A model generated the notes under the pieces. That model was not told where the DNA came from, ran no database searches, and worked only from the letters and a program-made list of their open reading frames with translations. A program made the position numbers and the translations under genes. A stretch of 64,000 nucleotides of DNA. It comes from Synchiropus splendidus (Eukaryota; Chordata; Actinopteri; Syngnathiformes; Callionymidae). Positions 24,691 through 36,975 of the stretch are shown here, one piece after another. Numbering within the stretch: the first letter of the stretch is position 1; every line of letters begins with the position of its first letter. The DNA lies in NCBI RefSeq assembly GCF_027744825.2, contig NC_071347.1:11593501-11657500 (forward strand). Direction: 5' to 3'.

Positions 24691-27600
24691 TTTTTAGATA
24701 GATGGTAATGTAAAGAACAACCTCATCATTACATTATAAAATATCAATGTTACCAGTCAGTCAGTTGAGAGATTTGAGAGAACTGCCATGCCACAGATCT
24801 TTGCGCTCTGTATTGACATTTATTCATTTTTCAATTCTTCAGCACACTAGTGCAAATGATATTTCTCCTTATCACACTGTGACTGCGCTCAACACAATCT
24901 GTTGTTTATTTCCGCAGGTGAAATCTTATTTTAACATCTGCTTTGTCAGTGTCAAGTGCAGCATTTAACAACCTCTCCTGACTAAAACCGGAGACCAAGG
25001 ATGCTCCTCTGTGCTTGACAGAGTGAAAGCTCCCGCTAAGTGCAACCTGAGGGACACTTGAGCGAAGAGGGGGAGAAAAAAAAAGGGTCATATCTTAAGA
25101 ATCTTGCATAATTTTCCGGCACAATTCCTCTGTTAAACCCTTTCAGCAACTTATTAATGGTGTGATTAATAAGGCTAACCTCGCCTCGGATAATTGAAAA
25201 TCGGCAGAGTCCCCATAGAAGCGTCTCTACTGGGAGTGTGTGAACGCGGCGCTCTGCTGTCCTCAGATGAACTCGGCCCCTGCAACTCTGTCTGTGTTGT
25301 GCCCACCTGGACATGATTGTCTCCTCTGGCTTCTGCCAAATTGAATTTGCGATGGCAGGATAGAGTGATAGGGTCATGGCTCACAGGCTGACTGCTGTAA
25401 GAAAAGAAAGATTCGGAGGGCGAAGATGAAGGGCTCGATAAAAATAAAGACTCTTAGTTTAGAGGTGCCACATGGGATGAATTAAACCGTGTGACTCTCA
25501 TCAGATGGTGAGGTCAGTTTCCATCCTCTTTGCTTGTAGCGCCGGCGCACACATAACTCCGGCGCTTCCATCCATTCATCTTTCCGACAGACTGTTGAGC
25601 TGGCAATTTGGGCCATGAATAATGGATGTCGATGATTCTTGTGAGACAGGTGATACCAGTCGGCTGCGGAAATCCAGAGGAACTGATATCACAACATTTG
25701 GGTTTGATGGTGAGTAATGGGCCTGGCACTAACAAGTTTTTGAGTGAAGCTAAAACAAATACCCAACATTGAGCATGGAAGTGGCTTTTAAGTGAAAACA
25801 GTCTGGAATAGCTTAGTTCAAGTCTTTTTAGTGGAAGAAGTATTAACAACAACATAACAATAACCATTTTAGATCACAGAAGCATCAAAGTTAAACAATC
25901 AGTAGGAATAAATACGCAAGGACTAAGGTCGGAAATACAAAATAAGGTTCCAAGATTTGTTAACCAGAAGGCCAGGTTTTTGCATTAAACCAAAAACCAC
26001 ATATCGAACTAACATTTTGCCCCTATTTTTGATCATGTTTCAAGGAACATGCAATTGGCTTTTGGTGGCGTTCAATAGCTCCATATGGGTTTTTAGAGGT
26101 TTTGAAGGAATCGTCCGTCACATGTACAGCTTTAAATCTGTTCTCGTCGCCTACTGTTCAGAGCTAACCAGAGTTTCCGCTGGATCATGACGCAAACGCT
26201 TTTAAAGATGAAACATCACTTGATTCAAACATATTAAAACAAAGTGGAAACATTGAAAAAAAGTGGAAAACAACACAGATCATGGTGGTGGATTGTGGTT
26301 GTTTCCTCCTGGCCAAAAAAATGCATAACTGGAAAGAGGGAAAAAAATTGTTTAGTTCCCTTTTCTGCTTCTGTTTCATCATACCTTTTTATACGTCTGA
26401 ATCTAATCATACATTTGATCAATTACAGTACGTTTCCATTTATATTTCCACATTTATTTCTTTTCATGCATCCACTTCAGTTTCCCAATGTATTTCACAT
26501 TCACGGCACTGTGGTGAGTCCATACACAATATGGTCCTCCAATAAGACATAATGGCAATGAATGAAAGTCAAACTTGACAGCTCAAGGTCTGAGGTATAG
26601 AAGTGCGAAAAAAATCGAACTCCAAAGAACAAAAGCAGTGCTGCGGAAATAAGAATACAAACTTGCACGTTTGACCTCAGATGTTTATCTTTGGACTCCG
26701 AGAGAATAAACACAGCGCAGTGATTTAAAACCCTCTCCAGTTGCTCAGCTTTGGGAAAGAAAAGTAGCTTTAACCTTTTCGATTTTTGCAGAGGAGCCAT
26801 CCCAAAAAAAGACTAGAAAAACGGATTGAAAACCACCCTGCTGTAGATGAAGGCTCAACAGATATCATTGAAAATAAAGGTGCCGACCCTGGTCTCTCAC
26901 ATGTGAACCAATCAAACCAAGAGCTAAAGGTTGCTGACCGATGAGCGGAGCGGAACTGAAAAGCCTGAGGTCACCGCCGACAGAGGAGCTCAGAAGATAA
27001 GGGTCAAATCCGCTGCACTGAGGAGTCATGAGGCTTGGATGGTTGGACCATGTGAATAAAGTTCATCACCAGCCTCCTGAAAGTCCAGATTTTGGTGAAG
27101 GTTGGAAACAAACAGCAAACAGATAGGACATAGTGTTGACATTTACTTCTTCAACTCCAACTTCTACTACTTCTTCAACCCTTGGAATCCTGGTTTCAAC
27201 CCTAAACCACATGGTAGTTTACAGACTGCGCACTTCTTCTACTACTTTGTGACTTGGACGAATAAGACCTGGCACATTCTTAGACCTGAAGATCACCAAG
27301 GAAGCCTCCACGCCAGACCCTCTTCTACGGAGGGCGAGGAGGAAAGTGGTGCATCTACAACTCTCTACCCTACAATGGTTTTACGTCCTTAATCTTCTGC
27401 ATGGTATGATGTCATTACGAGGTAAATTGAAAAGGCACCAAGCCAAGCATGAACAAAGCCCAGCACACTCAGGAGCGCAGCTCCGGATGACGGGAATATT
27501 AAAAACGGGCCGCCACTAAAACACTGGCCATTAGTTGCGATCTTCATCATTTCATCTTGTTTCATGCCGTCATTACAGAGTGTAACACTCCATTTGCCAT

Positions 27601-28299
27601 TGTTTTGTGCACACTTCATTTTCCTCTTGATTGAGTCTGCCTGTTCGTGCTCCCCCATCTCACTGCACTGCACCAGGGACACGGGCCTGCTGTGGAGAAG
27701 GAGACAAAAAATCTACTCAGGTCACAGGCTGCATCCACACGAGCCTTCTGGGGCCAAGTGCTCACTTCACTGGCGGTTAATTAACAGGCGGCTTGAAATG
27801 ATTTTGGAAAGAATTTTCTGTCTCTATGTGGGTGGAAAACTTAAGAGCGATGAATAAAACATGGGATGCACCTTCTCGCCATTATACGAGCGCTGACATT
27901 ACTCGATTCAGAGGCCAAGTGGATGGGAAGAGGCAGTTTGACTCACACTTCTATCGCTGCCGTTTACACGAGAGTCTGACCAAACAATACTTTATCCTTG
28001 TGTGTAAGAGGACAAGTGGCTTCTCTCCATTAAACCACTAAATATTGGACTTTTTCTTTATTCAATATTAGGAACGTACACGTCTTTTGGTCTCACTTAA
28101 AGAGTCTGGCTGAGAGCGAACATTAATATTAGCTCAGTTCAGTTCAGAAGTTCAGAGGTTTCAGTAATGGCTACGACTTGACTTGGATTTTGACTGAAGG
28201 TACCAGAGATGAGGATGATGGTACTCACAGAGACAAGCAACGCTGAAGTTGATTTCAATCCCAAATCCCAAATGAGACTTTCCAAAAATATTTCAATTA
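24691..28299. other. non-coding DNA, no gene recognised
   Basis: Open frames up to about 117 codons occur but carry no known domain and no paired splice sites that I trust. The stretch 27100-27400 has low-complexity CTTCTACTACTTCTTCAACC-type sequence that yields a 96-codon chance frame. Confidence 0.4.
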
Positions 28300-28605
28300 C
28301 AACATCATAACACAATTATGACTGGGTCGGTCCCGACCAACCGGTCGTAAGTCAGATTGGACGTAAGTTGAATGCCATTCAAAACAGCAGACGCGAGGGT
28401 TATAGGTGCTACTGTAGTGGTGGATCACTGTGTGAGAGTGAGATGCTGGATACTGTGATGCCGTAACTGTCGTACGTGATGCCGGGCTGCTACGTGCTGC
28501 GGTGCCAGACATTGAAAAAAAATATATATATATAAGCATCTGCTGGCTGTGGTTGTAAGTATGGTTGGACGGAAGTCCAGCAGGTCAAAAGTGGGACGTT
28601 ACTTG
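28300..28605. mobile_element. Tigger/pogo-like MITE copy B, about 306 bp
   Basis: This is a near-duplicate of the element at 22332..22636. Shared strings include CCGACCAACCGGTCGTAAGT, GGGTTATAGGTGCTACTGTA and GTCGTACGTGATGCC. The right end GGGACGTTACTTG with TA at 28606-28607 is intact. The left terminal repeat has decayed to CAACATCATAACACAATTAT. An AT expansion near 28520 replaces the AAATAAAT run of copy A. Confidence 0.75.
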
Positions 28606-28607
28606 TA

Positions 28608-30179
28608 TATTGTTAAGTTAAAAACCGACAACAGACAAATAAACATTAGTGCTATAGACAAAAAAGCCTAACTTCCTAACAGCAAAGCAACCAAATAAAT
28701 CTAGTTTGAAACAGGTTGCTCACTTGTATCTTCTCAAAGAGGATTACAACACGCTGAGGCATACGGCTTGTTGTGAACAGATGCTTTTACCAGAACGAAC
28801 ACAAGAGCAGGCGGTTTACACTTTTCCTGCCTCAGAAATCATGGTAGGTAAGGATCAGGAACAAACTACACAAGTTGCAGACAGCCAGCAGAAAGTGTGC
28901 ATCGATAAGATTGCATCCTGCGTCCCACCGACCAACTGCCTTCGGATCCCCCACATCATCTGTTAGGTACTCGTGCATGATAAGACACAGGAGGCAATAA
29001 CTGTCCTCAGCTCCATCTTCTCCTTCTGCTGCCATCACACCAGCAGGACCGCAGAACACGACATCTAAATTGGCATCTGCCCAGCAGATTTCTGATGCAC
29101 CTCGCCTTCCAATGCTTTATCGTGCTGGGCCGAGGGAAGCTGTGCATATTCCTGAAGAGCTTCTGCAGGCGAGGGACGACAGCGCAAGACGGGAAAAGAC
29201 ATGATCTACGCAAACAAATAATGAGCCTGATGTTGGAGGTGTTGGCTGCAGGAAGCAGCGCTCCTCATTATCACCGCTGTCTTCCGCATAATGAGCCACA
29301 CTGTAATCTCAACCAAATCAGCTCCTCCGAGACCCAACAATGAGAATTAAATGGTTTGACTAACCATGGAGGGCGAAAATAGAAGTGAAAAGTGATGGAT
29401 CCACGGGCCGTCGGCACCTTGCCGAGCGCGAGCAAGACCCCATTAAAACAGTAGCACACAGACACCCGGAGGTGGGGAGCCAGTCTCAACCCCTGACCCG
29501 CCCTCCGCTGACCACGCTTGTCACAGCAAGTCATTACTGTCAAGTCTGACTCGCCAAAAACACTGAGGACGGATTTCAAACAATGAACATCCGGCGTCGT
29601 CGTGTCACCTGTGTGGCTGTGATCACAGCAGCGCGGCGGAAATAATTGCTTTGTAATTACACAAAAACACACGGTGGGAGGTCATGTTGCGTGGAAGTCG
29701 GCGTCTCGCCGCCAAGTGCAGCTGCTCTATAGCTGCTGTGTGTTTTCCCACTCAAGGCAGCAATTTAAAACCGATGCCTCCAAAAGTGTTGGCGCACCAA
29801 GAATCGCTGGTCGGGTTGCTGTTAGAGCAGCTTTTCTTTGACACATCACTGCTTTCACTTCTACGTTCTGCCCTTAGGGAAGTCGGGCCAAACCGAGCAC
29901 TCGCTCCTGAAATATTAAGGCTAAAAACCATTGTATGGAGCTAATTCGAGAGTGCTCAAAAAGAGGACGGCAAATGGATGCTGAAACTTATGTAATGACT
30001 CTTTTTTTTTTTTTTTTTTTTAGGTTCTTCCTGATTCATGCAAGCACCCCGATAACAAACTGCATTGACCCAAATAAAGTCCTCTCTTATCTCATTTCCA
30101 TCTGCTTATATTCCGTGGAGTTGCAGAGGCAATGAGAGCCTAAAATAAGTTTCAAACAGCTTAAGATGGGATACCGTAG
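28608..30179. other. non-coding DNA, no gene recognised
   Basis: No domain recognised in any frame up to 133 codons. A run of 20 T at 30001-30022 is the only simple repeat. Confidence 0.4.
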
Positions 30180-30430
30180 CCAAACCCTGTGCACCACCAC
30201 TGTCTGCTCACATTCCACCTCAGGGGTTGCCACAGCTTCTCAGCGTTCTTAGAAAGTCTTGACCATCCTCTCTAATAACTCCCGTCCTCTTCATGTCCTC
30301 ATTTACCCACGGACATCATTAGTTCCCTTCCTTGTCCCTCTTTCCTGGTGCCTCTACCGCTGATATTCCTCATCCAACACGTCCTCTGTCTCTCCTCCCT
30401 GTGTGTCCGAGCTCCTCCAGATGAGCTGTG
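30180..30430. mobile_element. diverged LINE-like repeat remnant
   Basis: The stretch ACCTCAGGGGTTGCCACAGC, the CTCTTCATGTCCTCATTTAC segment and CTCTGTCTCTCCTCCCTGTG follow the order of a repeat widespread in fish: '...GGGGTCGCCACAGC', then '...CATGTCCTC', then '...TCTCTCCTCTGCACATGTCC'. It is heavily mutated. The orientation and family are uncertain. Confidence 0.35.
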
Positions 30431-30519
30431 ATACGCTTGTTTCTGATCTCACGGAAAATAATTTTATCACCTTTAACTCTGCCACTTTCAACCGCGGCAG
30501 ATCTAGTCTTTTCCCAAAA

Positions 30520-30810
30520 CCAGGGCTGGACAATTCAATTTAACAAGGGGCCACATTGTATTCTACGACAGTTAGGAGGGGATGTCAAGCCAAAAGAGAG
30601 AAGGAAATGAGAAGAAGAGTCTCGGTTTTTAGATAATAAAAAAACAAGGAGAAAGTCTCATTATAGCTATAAAGTTTCTCAATACAGATGATAAAAATTG
30701 GAAAACCATTGGTGAAAGACTTGGTATCAGAACAAAATCTGATAGAGAGGGCCACATAAATACAGGCAAGGGTCGCATTTGGCCCCGAGCTGTGCATTGG
30801 TTTAAACATG
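30520..30810. mobile_element. hAT-like MITE
   Basis: The left side reads CCAGGGCTGGACAATTCAAT...GGGGCCACA. The right side reads GGGTCGCATTTGGCCCCGAG...GTTTAAAC. Such 'ggccaca ... gcatttggcccc' pairs bound a common class of short hAT-derived elements in vertebrates. There is no internal gene. The boundaries are approximate. Confidence 0.45.
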
Positions 30811-33800
30811 TCATGGCAGTGAGACCATCATGGCAGGTCTCACTGCTATACAGTAAAGCTTCCCCTTCACTTTTGCTACTACTTGCTCTCACAGATCACA
30901 GCTAACAATCGTCACCACCCCGTCTGCACTCTCCTCTTCACTCTTGACTTGATCTGACCCCGGATCATAACAACGTGTCGACACTATCTTTCTTGACCAC
31001 CAGGAGTGAGAATACTGATGAAATCCTGAAATCTCACAATAAAAATGAACCCTAACCCATGAAATAATTGTTCTTCTGGGTTTCTACTGCGTGGTTGTGT
31101 CAACATTTTGCCTTTCGAAGGGTTAAAAACCTAGAAAAACATGATTCATTTTTGATACTGCAGGCAGAAGAAGCAAAAGGAAAGTGATTCATCAAAAGAG
31201 GAAAAAAAAACTAGTTTCTGTGGGGGGACGTTTTCTGTTAGAAGGAACAAGTGCATTTAAATGAATGCATGATTTGGATTCATTTCACAAGTCACAGAGG
31301 AGCCGAGTACTTACAATACATTTTAAGGTGAAGGAGCTTGGTCATTTCCGTGGCTATTTTGAAAGGCTGCTGGAGCCCTGAAGACCTGAGTTAAGGCACT
31401 ACAGTGAAGAGAAAGTATGAAATTGAATTGTCATGGAAACATCTTTCTAAAGTTTTCAGGTGCACTGGGAATATCTCGATGGAAAAGCAGCCACAGATGA
31501 GATGAGAAGTACCCGGTCATTATAAAGCGGGATAAAGTTATTGCCTGAGGGAGAGTCCAGATACCCACTCGCTCAGACCAAGAGCATGGAAACTCTGTGT
31601 TTAAGTTTCCCAGTAGCTGTCACATGAGCTCAGAGTGTAGGCACTTCTCTGCTATCTCCCTGCACTGGACTCAATAATGAATGAGCAAGGCAGTGCCCTG
31701 GCTCACTTATATTCCACTGCAGGGTACCAACACACCCACAACAGGAAATGGATGCTCGCCATCCTTCAGCTCATTCACAGGGATTCACCGCGCTCCCTCC
31801 AGCTGGAGTGATGAGACTGCAAGAAAATGGAAGTGCAACTCTCTTCTTTGTTTATTCAAGACAGAACTGTACATGGCGATTTATATTCTGGACAGTGATA
31901 AAGGTAAAGCCTCTGAGCCGCCGCGGAGATAACCAGAGTGTGAGAGAGGCGCGTTCCTTCTCCAGCAGAAATCTTAGCTGCCTGGGAAACGCAGTGATCT
32001 GTGTTGCTCCGATCCGTAGAGGAATGATCAATGCACTCCCATCCTACTATTTTCTCTCCCAGGCGAAAATCACTATCCACTGCGCCAACACACTAAAGGT
32101 GTGAAGCCAAGGCGGGTGGAGGTGGGCGGTGCGGGTGGTCAATTCAATTATCCCACTGTCAGCCCACATTTTCCATTGCAGACAGTCTCCAAATCCCCTG
32201 GAAGAGAGGAAGATCTCAATTGCTCATGTGCTACACACCCCGTCGTCGCCATCTTTAGTGGAGCTCATTTCATAAAAAAAGAAAAGAAAAGAAAAGACAA
32301 TGGCAAAGTTTGAAGGCAGCTGCTGTTAAAATAAAAAAGGCTCATTCATTTGAAGGGATTTCAGATATGCTTCTCTTGTGTTGGTCTCTCTTCTGCGGCG
32401 GCGGCGGCACGGAGAGCTGTGCTTTGTGATAGTGAAGGCTACTCAGAGAGAAAAGGTATCTATACGCCACACGGCGATGAGTCGGACGTCTGTTAGGGCG
32501 GACGTTTGCTTCGGAATTAACAATGGCTTTTGTTGACAGTATCGATCAAACAGTTTGTCCCAGTATTGTCGAACACGGAGCGGCAACTTCATTAACTCTG
32601 TCCCTTTATTGCAATAACAGGATTTACATTGAGGCAAAGTGCACAGTAAAACTGACTCCTCCTGTCACTGAGATCAGTGTTTGGTCGGCTCATGGCGTCG
32701 AGGTTAGGAAGCCCAACATGGGAACCAAGTGGGATTCTCGCTCCGCAATGAAAAGATTATATAGAAGAGTCAGTCTTAGTGATGAAACCTGGACAGGAAG
32801 AGAGGACCACTGCATAGCTTGACAATAAGGAAGAATGGCGTCGAAACAGCTCGCACCTCCTTTAAGCTTGCTGATAACAAAGAACTGGACTACATGCAAA
32901 TCCCACAATCCAGTTACCTGAGAGGCTGAGAAGCTAATTACCTGGCGGTGACACTGCCTTTTTTTCTAAGTCTCTTTGACTCATTGAAACCGAATAAGAA
33001 GTTCAGTGCTCAGATTTTCATTCTGCACAGATGTCAAAATAAATATTTCACTGTGTTCTCCTGCCATTCTGGAAAAACGAAACATTTAAATGGCTAAAAT
33101 AAAATAAAAAATGTCCTGCAGAAGGAGAGAATCAAACAAAGCAAAAATACATTTCAAAGTGACCTACGTTGGAACTCTGCGCCACGCCAAATGGATTACG
33201 GGGAAGAGCACTATAAACAACATCAAAGGGAAGACTTGTCTACAGATATTTGAATAACCTGTTTGAAACGCAGGACAAATTGTGCCGTTGTGCAGATGTT
33301 TGTAAAACTTTGTTACATTCGCCGCAATCACTCAGCTCCAGTCTGGCTCGCAAACGTGTGGGAAAAGACAGGCTGAGGCAATGATAATAATAAATATGAG
33401 AGTTACGATGTTTGTTGAGAATCTGGTCCAGGCTCGGCGTCGTCCATCAAAATGAGGTCATGGGCGCTGAACCCATCGGAGGGAGACTCCAGGATGCTCC
33501 GCGGAGGTGACGATGGATAACAACTTTGACAGAGGTGGCGGTTGCTGTAAACACTGTTTGCCATCCGATGTTCTCCTCGGTCGTATGACTCAGCGCCATC
33601 ACTCCACGAGGGCACGCACCCCATCATCCGCCAGCCATCATCTCCCAATACATCCTCTTTTCCAATCAGCGGGAAAGTGAAATGAAAACACATTTTATGA
33701 GCTGCTCGTGTAAACAACATCTGGGATTCCTCTCTATTTTTGGCCGGGTGTTTGGTCCAGAAGGATAACACCAGGCCACCACGTGTTCGCTCATGAATCA

Positions 33801-36671
33801 GCCATCATTTCACATACACAAAGGCTGTCGATGAACTTAAACGCTGCATTTTCACGGAGATATACAGCCGCTATTTACTCAGCCGTTGGGTTTGTACCTC
33901 GGGCTTTGAGACAGCTTCTGCTTACTGATGTGAAAAATGCAAAAAAAAAAGAAACAAGTGAGTGTTGTGCAAGGTAATCGAAACAAAGCGTCTTCTGTTT
34001 AGACGAGAATAATCATGTGTGTCAGTGTTGTGATGACTTTATTGAAAGACTGATCTAACTGCTCAAGGCAACTGTAGCTACACCCACATCAACACAACCC
34101 CCCTAAAATGATAGCTCGGTCCAATGTGCAGCAGATCACGGCAACAACTCATTCATGCACCTGCAGACAATTTGGAATCATCATTTAACCTTTGTATACG
34201 AGAGGAAACACCAGGGAGAACGGATGCTGCATACTCTGCTCTGAGCCACAGTGTCGTCCTCTTCTCTGCAACATCTATCTATTTATTTATATATTCTATT
34301 GTTTATTTTATCCATTAATTTATTTTCTTTTTAAGTGGTATAGGTGGTATGATTGTTTGAATGTGGGAAATAACCCAAGAAGAATCGCTTGAAAACATTA
34401 AAATACTTGTTGTCTGTTTATTCAAAGTAAGACAAAGGGTTGAATGTTTTGTAGCTTTCTTCATAAAGTTGGGTATTTCAAATATCAGAATGTGAGCAGG
34501 AGCGGGATTGTGTTTAAGCTTCCCAGTGGGGCAACGTTTAGATTTTCTGGCCTATTTAAATCCTCTCTTGCTTATTTTGTTTGAGTTTCCCCCCTGTGAG
34601 GTTTCATCATGCAGAGCTGGACCAAGAGAAAAATCATCAGTTTTATTACATTCAGACAGAACCTAATGTTCCTAAGCTTGTTGCTACCTAGATACAGGTG
34701 GGGAATATAAGATTCACATTCATTCATTCCCCAAATCACGATCGAGTTGAAGGATGGAACAGTTGAAATCAGTCACAATTTTTAATTGCCGGCTCACAGG
34801 CAAAACAATGACACTGTTCTACATTTGTAAAAAGAAAAAAAAAATCTGAAAGTCTCCAGTGGTGCTTTCATTGTCAAAGTGACTCAAATACAATAGAATT
34901 TCCAATCCTCCCTCCAGCGACGCAGCAGGAAACCTCTCAACCTTTCCAACAACTTCACTCCGAAATACCAGTTTAGAAACCAGCAGTGTTTCAGGTCAGT
35001 GGCAGAGATACAAGATAAGAAGGAGAAACTACTCCCTCTGCTTCTTTGACTTTATTTGTTGAGGCAACGTTGAAGGTTGTCTTTGTAAAAGTACTCATCA
35101 GTCACCTTGTGTGTGTCCGCTTCTATTTCCCTGACAGGCAGAACCAGATAGTGAAGTGTTGTACCTCCCTCAGTTGAAATTACTTAGACGCAGGTCAAAA
35201 ACACACACTCACACACTCACACACACCTGCACACGCAAAGCCCAGCCCGGGAAAACAATTGCAAAAAAGGAACCTTGTGATAAAAGGGCTACGTGCAGCA
35301 AAAATACAGATAACAAAAGCACCCTAATGTGTATTAATGGAGTTGGCTACAGTAGTTTGTTTTCCAAGTCTGCAACAAAATTGCAAAGTTGCAATTTTAA
35401 TTTGAACAAAAGGAATCCTTTTAAGTTAAAGAAAATATCAGATAATATTATTAGATTAGAATATTGGAAAATATTCGATAGTATTAAAACATTTAAGACG
35501 TAAAGGCTTTTAGCAATAGAAACACACTTTTTTGTCCAGACTGAAGTTAATGTCCTTCCCCACACAAGTGTACAGGTCTACAGTGAACAGATGAAGGCCA
35601 CTCGCGAATAGGTCTCACTAGTAGTTTGGTAACATTTGTGTATTCTCTTGGAACAGCTGGTGGATGTTTCTACATAGATGGGAAATCTTGGTGGCTGCTT
35701 AGAGCGACCTTGGACACATGGTAGAAAATGGATGGATGGTATTCCAATTTCTTGTTTACAACAAATGTGCTCCAAGGTGATGTTACTTTCTTGCTGTAGC
35801 CTTTTTTGTGTATGAATAACACTGTGTTTTTTAAAATGTTGATTTCATTTATTGGTTCATTTTCAGATTAACAGGCAGCATCCAAATGATAAAACAAAAC
35901 TGACTCATTTGGCCTCAACAACTCCACTGCTGGCGCATTATTAATGTAGCACAAATGCTTTTCAGAACAGTAGATACACTCTTTCCGACGACTCGCCGTT
36001 TTTGATGTGGGTCAAAATCTGATGCGTAGGGAACATCGTAGCCTGTCTAACAACCACACTGAGCCCCATTTAAAAACAACATCTTTGTTCACCATTGCAG
36101 CGATTAATCTTCGCTATACACCATTATGAGAATCATGTTATATCTAACAATGTTTTAGGTTCCGGGGCTGGCCTAGTTCGTGATGTGCACTGTATGAATA
36201 ACAAGGCATTTGTTTCTCTCCCAAGCGATTAATAAAACATTCTTACTGCAAAGCTCAACCTGAAAACTGCTTTAAGAAACATCACAAGTTCAATATTTGA
36301 GTGCAACCAATACTATTCCAGGAGGAAAAGATCTGCATTTTATAAAGAAAGATGCAGGAACATGACAGCGTGTTTTATTTCTGTGGTGTTTCACACAATA
36401 GACAAGTTGGTTAAAAAAAATGTATCATCCACCATTTGAACATCTGGAAACAGCAGCTGCTCAACACAATATTTGGTGCAACAAAACTCCAGCTCATTCA
36501 TTCTGTACAATTTGTTATCATACAGTGAAGACAGTCGCATTTGCATTTTGATTTGATATATTTTTATATATTTCTGGAGGTGAAACTTACATCTTAAATC
36601 CAACTTTTGAAATTAAAAAAAAAAAAAGTTTTTCCAGAAAGCAGTGTGTTTCAGCTTCAGTTTTTAGAACA
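30811..36671. other. non-coding DNA; only small simple repeats seen
   Basis: No gene recognised over nearly 6 kb. Simple sequence: a GGCGGCGGCGG run near 32396-32407, an AAAAGAAAAGAAAAGA run near 32275-32297, and a CA-rich run at about 35200-35230. A tiny 'GGTAGAAAATGGATGGATGG' string near 35720 looks like the tail of a decayed fish retroposon. Confidence 0.4.
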
Positions 36672-36975
36672 GGTAGAGCCTCAACCAATCACACAAGGGA
36701 CCAAAATTGAAAAGGACACAGACAACAGTATGCGACTATAATGTCAGTCACAAATGGATATTGGTCTGTCTTTTTCATTTATGGAGGCTAAATTAAGCAT
36801 AGAGCAACTCTGTGGTTCAACACTCCGGACTCATCTCCTTCAATCACAAACTGTTTTAAATTCATTTTTTTTGTCGCTTGGAAGACTGGTAATCCCTTGT
36901 AACGCTCTTGTAGACCATAAAAAATGACTTGGTGGGTCAGATTTGGCCTCCAGACCTCGACTTTGACACAAGAAC
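36672..36975. mobile_element. hAT-like MITE related to the 3277 fragment
   Basis: It starts CAACCAATCACACAAGGGAC, matching the segment at 3283. It ends with GGGTCAGATTTGGCCTCCAG and CGACTTTGACAC, the typical right end of the 'gggtcggatttggccccc...gagtttgacac' class. The interior has no gene. Boundaries are approximate. Confidence 0.45.

Noticed and set aside
27102..27392. 96-codon frame with Phe/Tyr/Asn-rich start
   Set aside because: It derives from low-complexity CTTCTACTACTTC sequence. No family resemblance.
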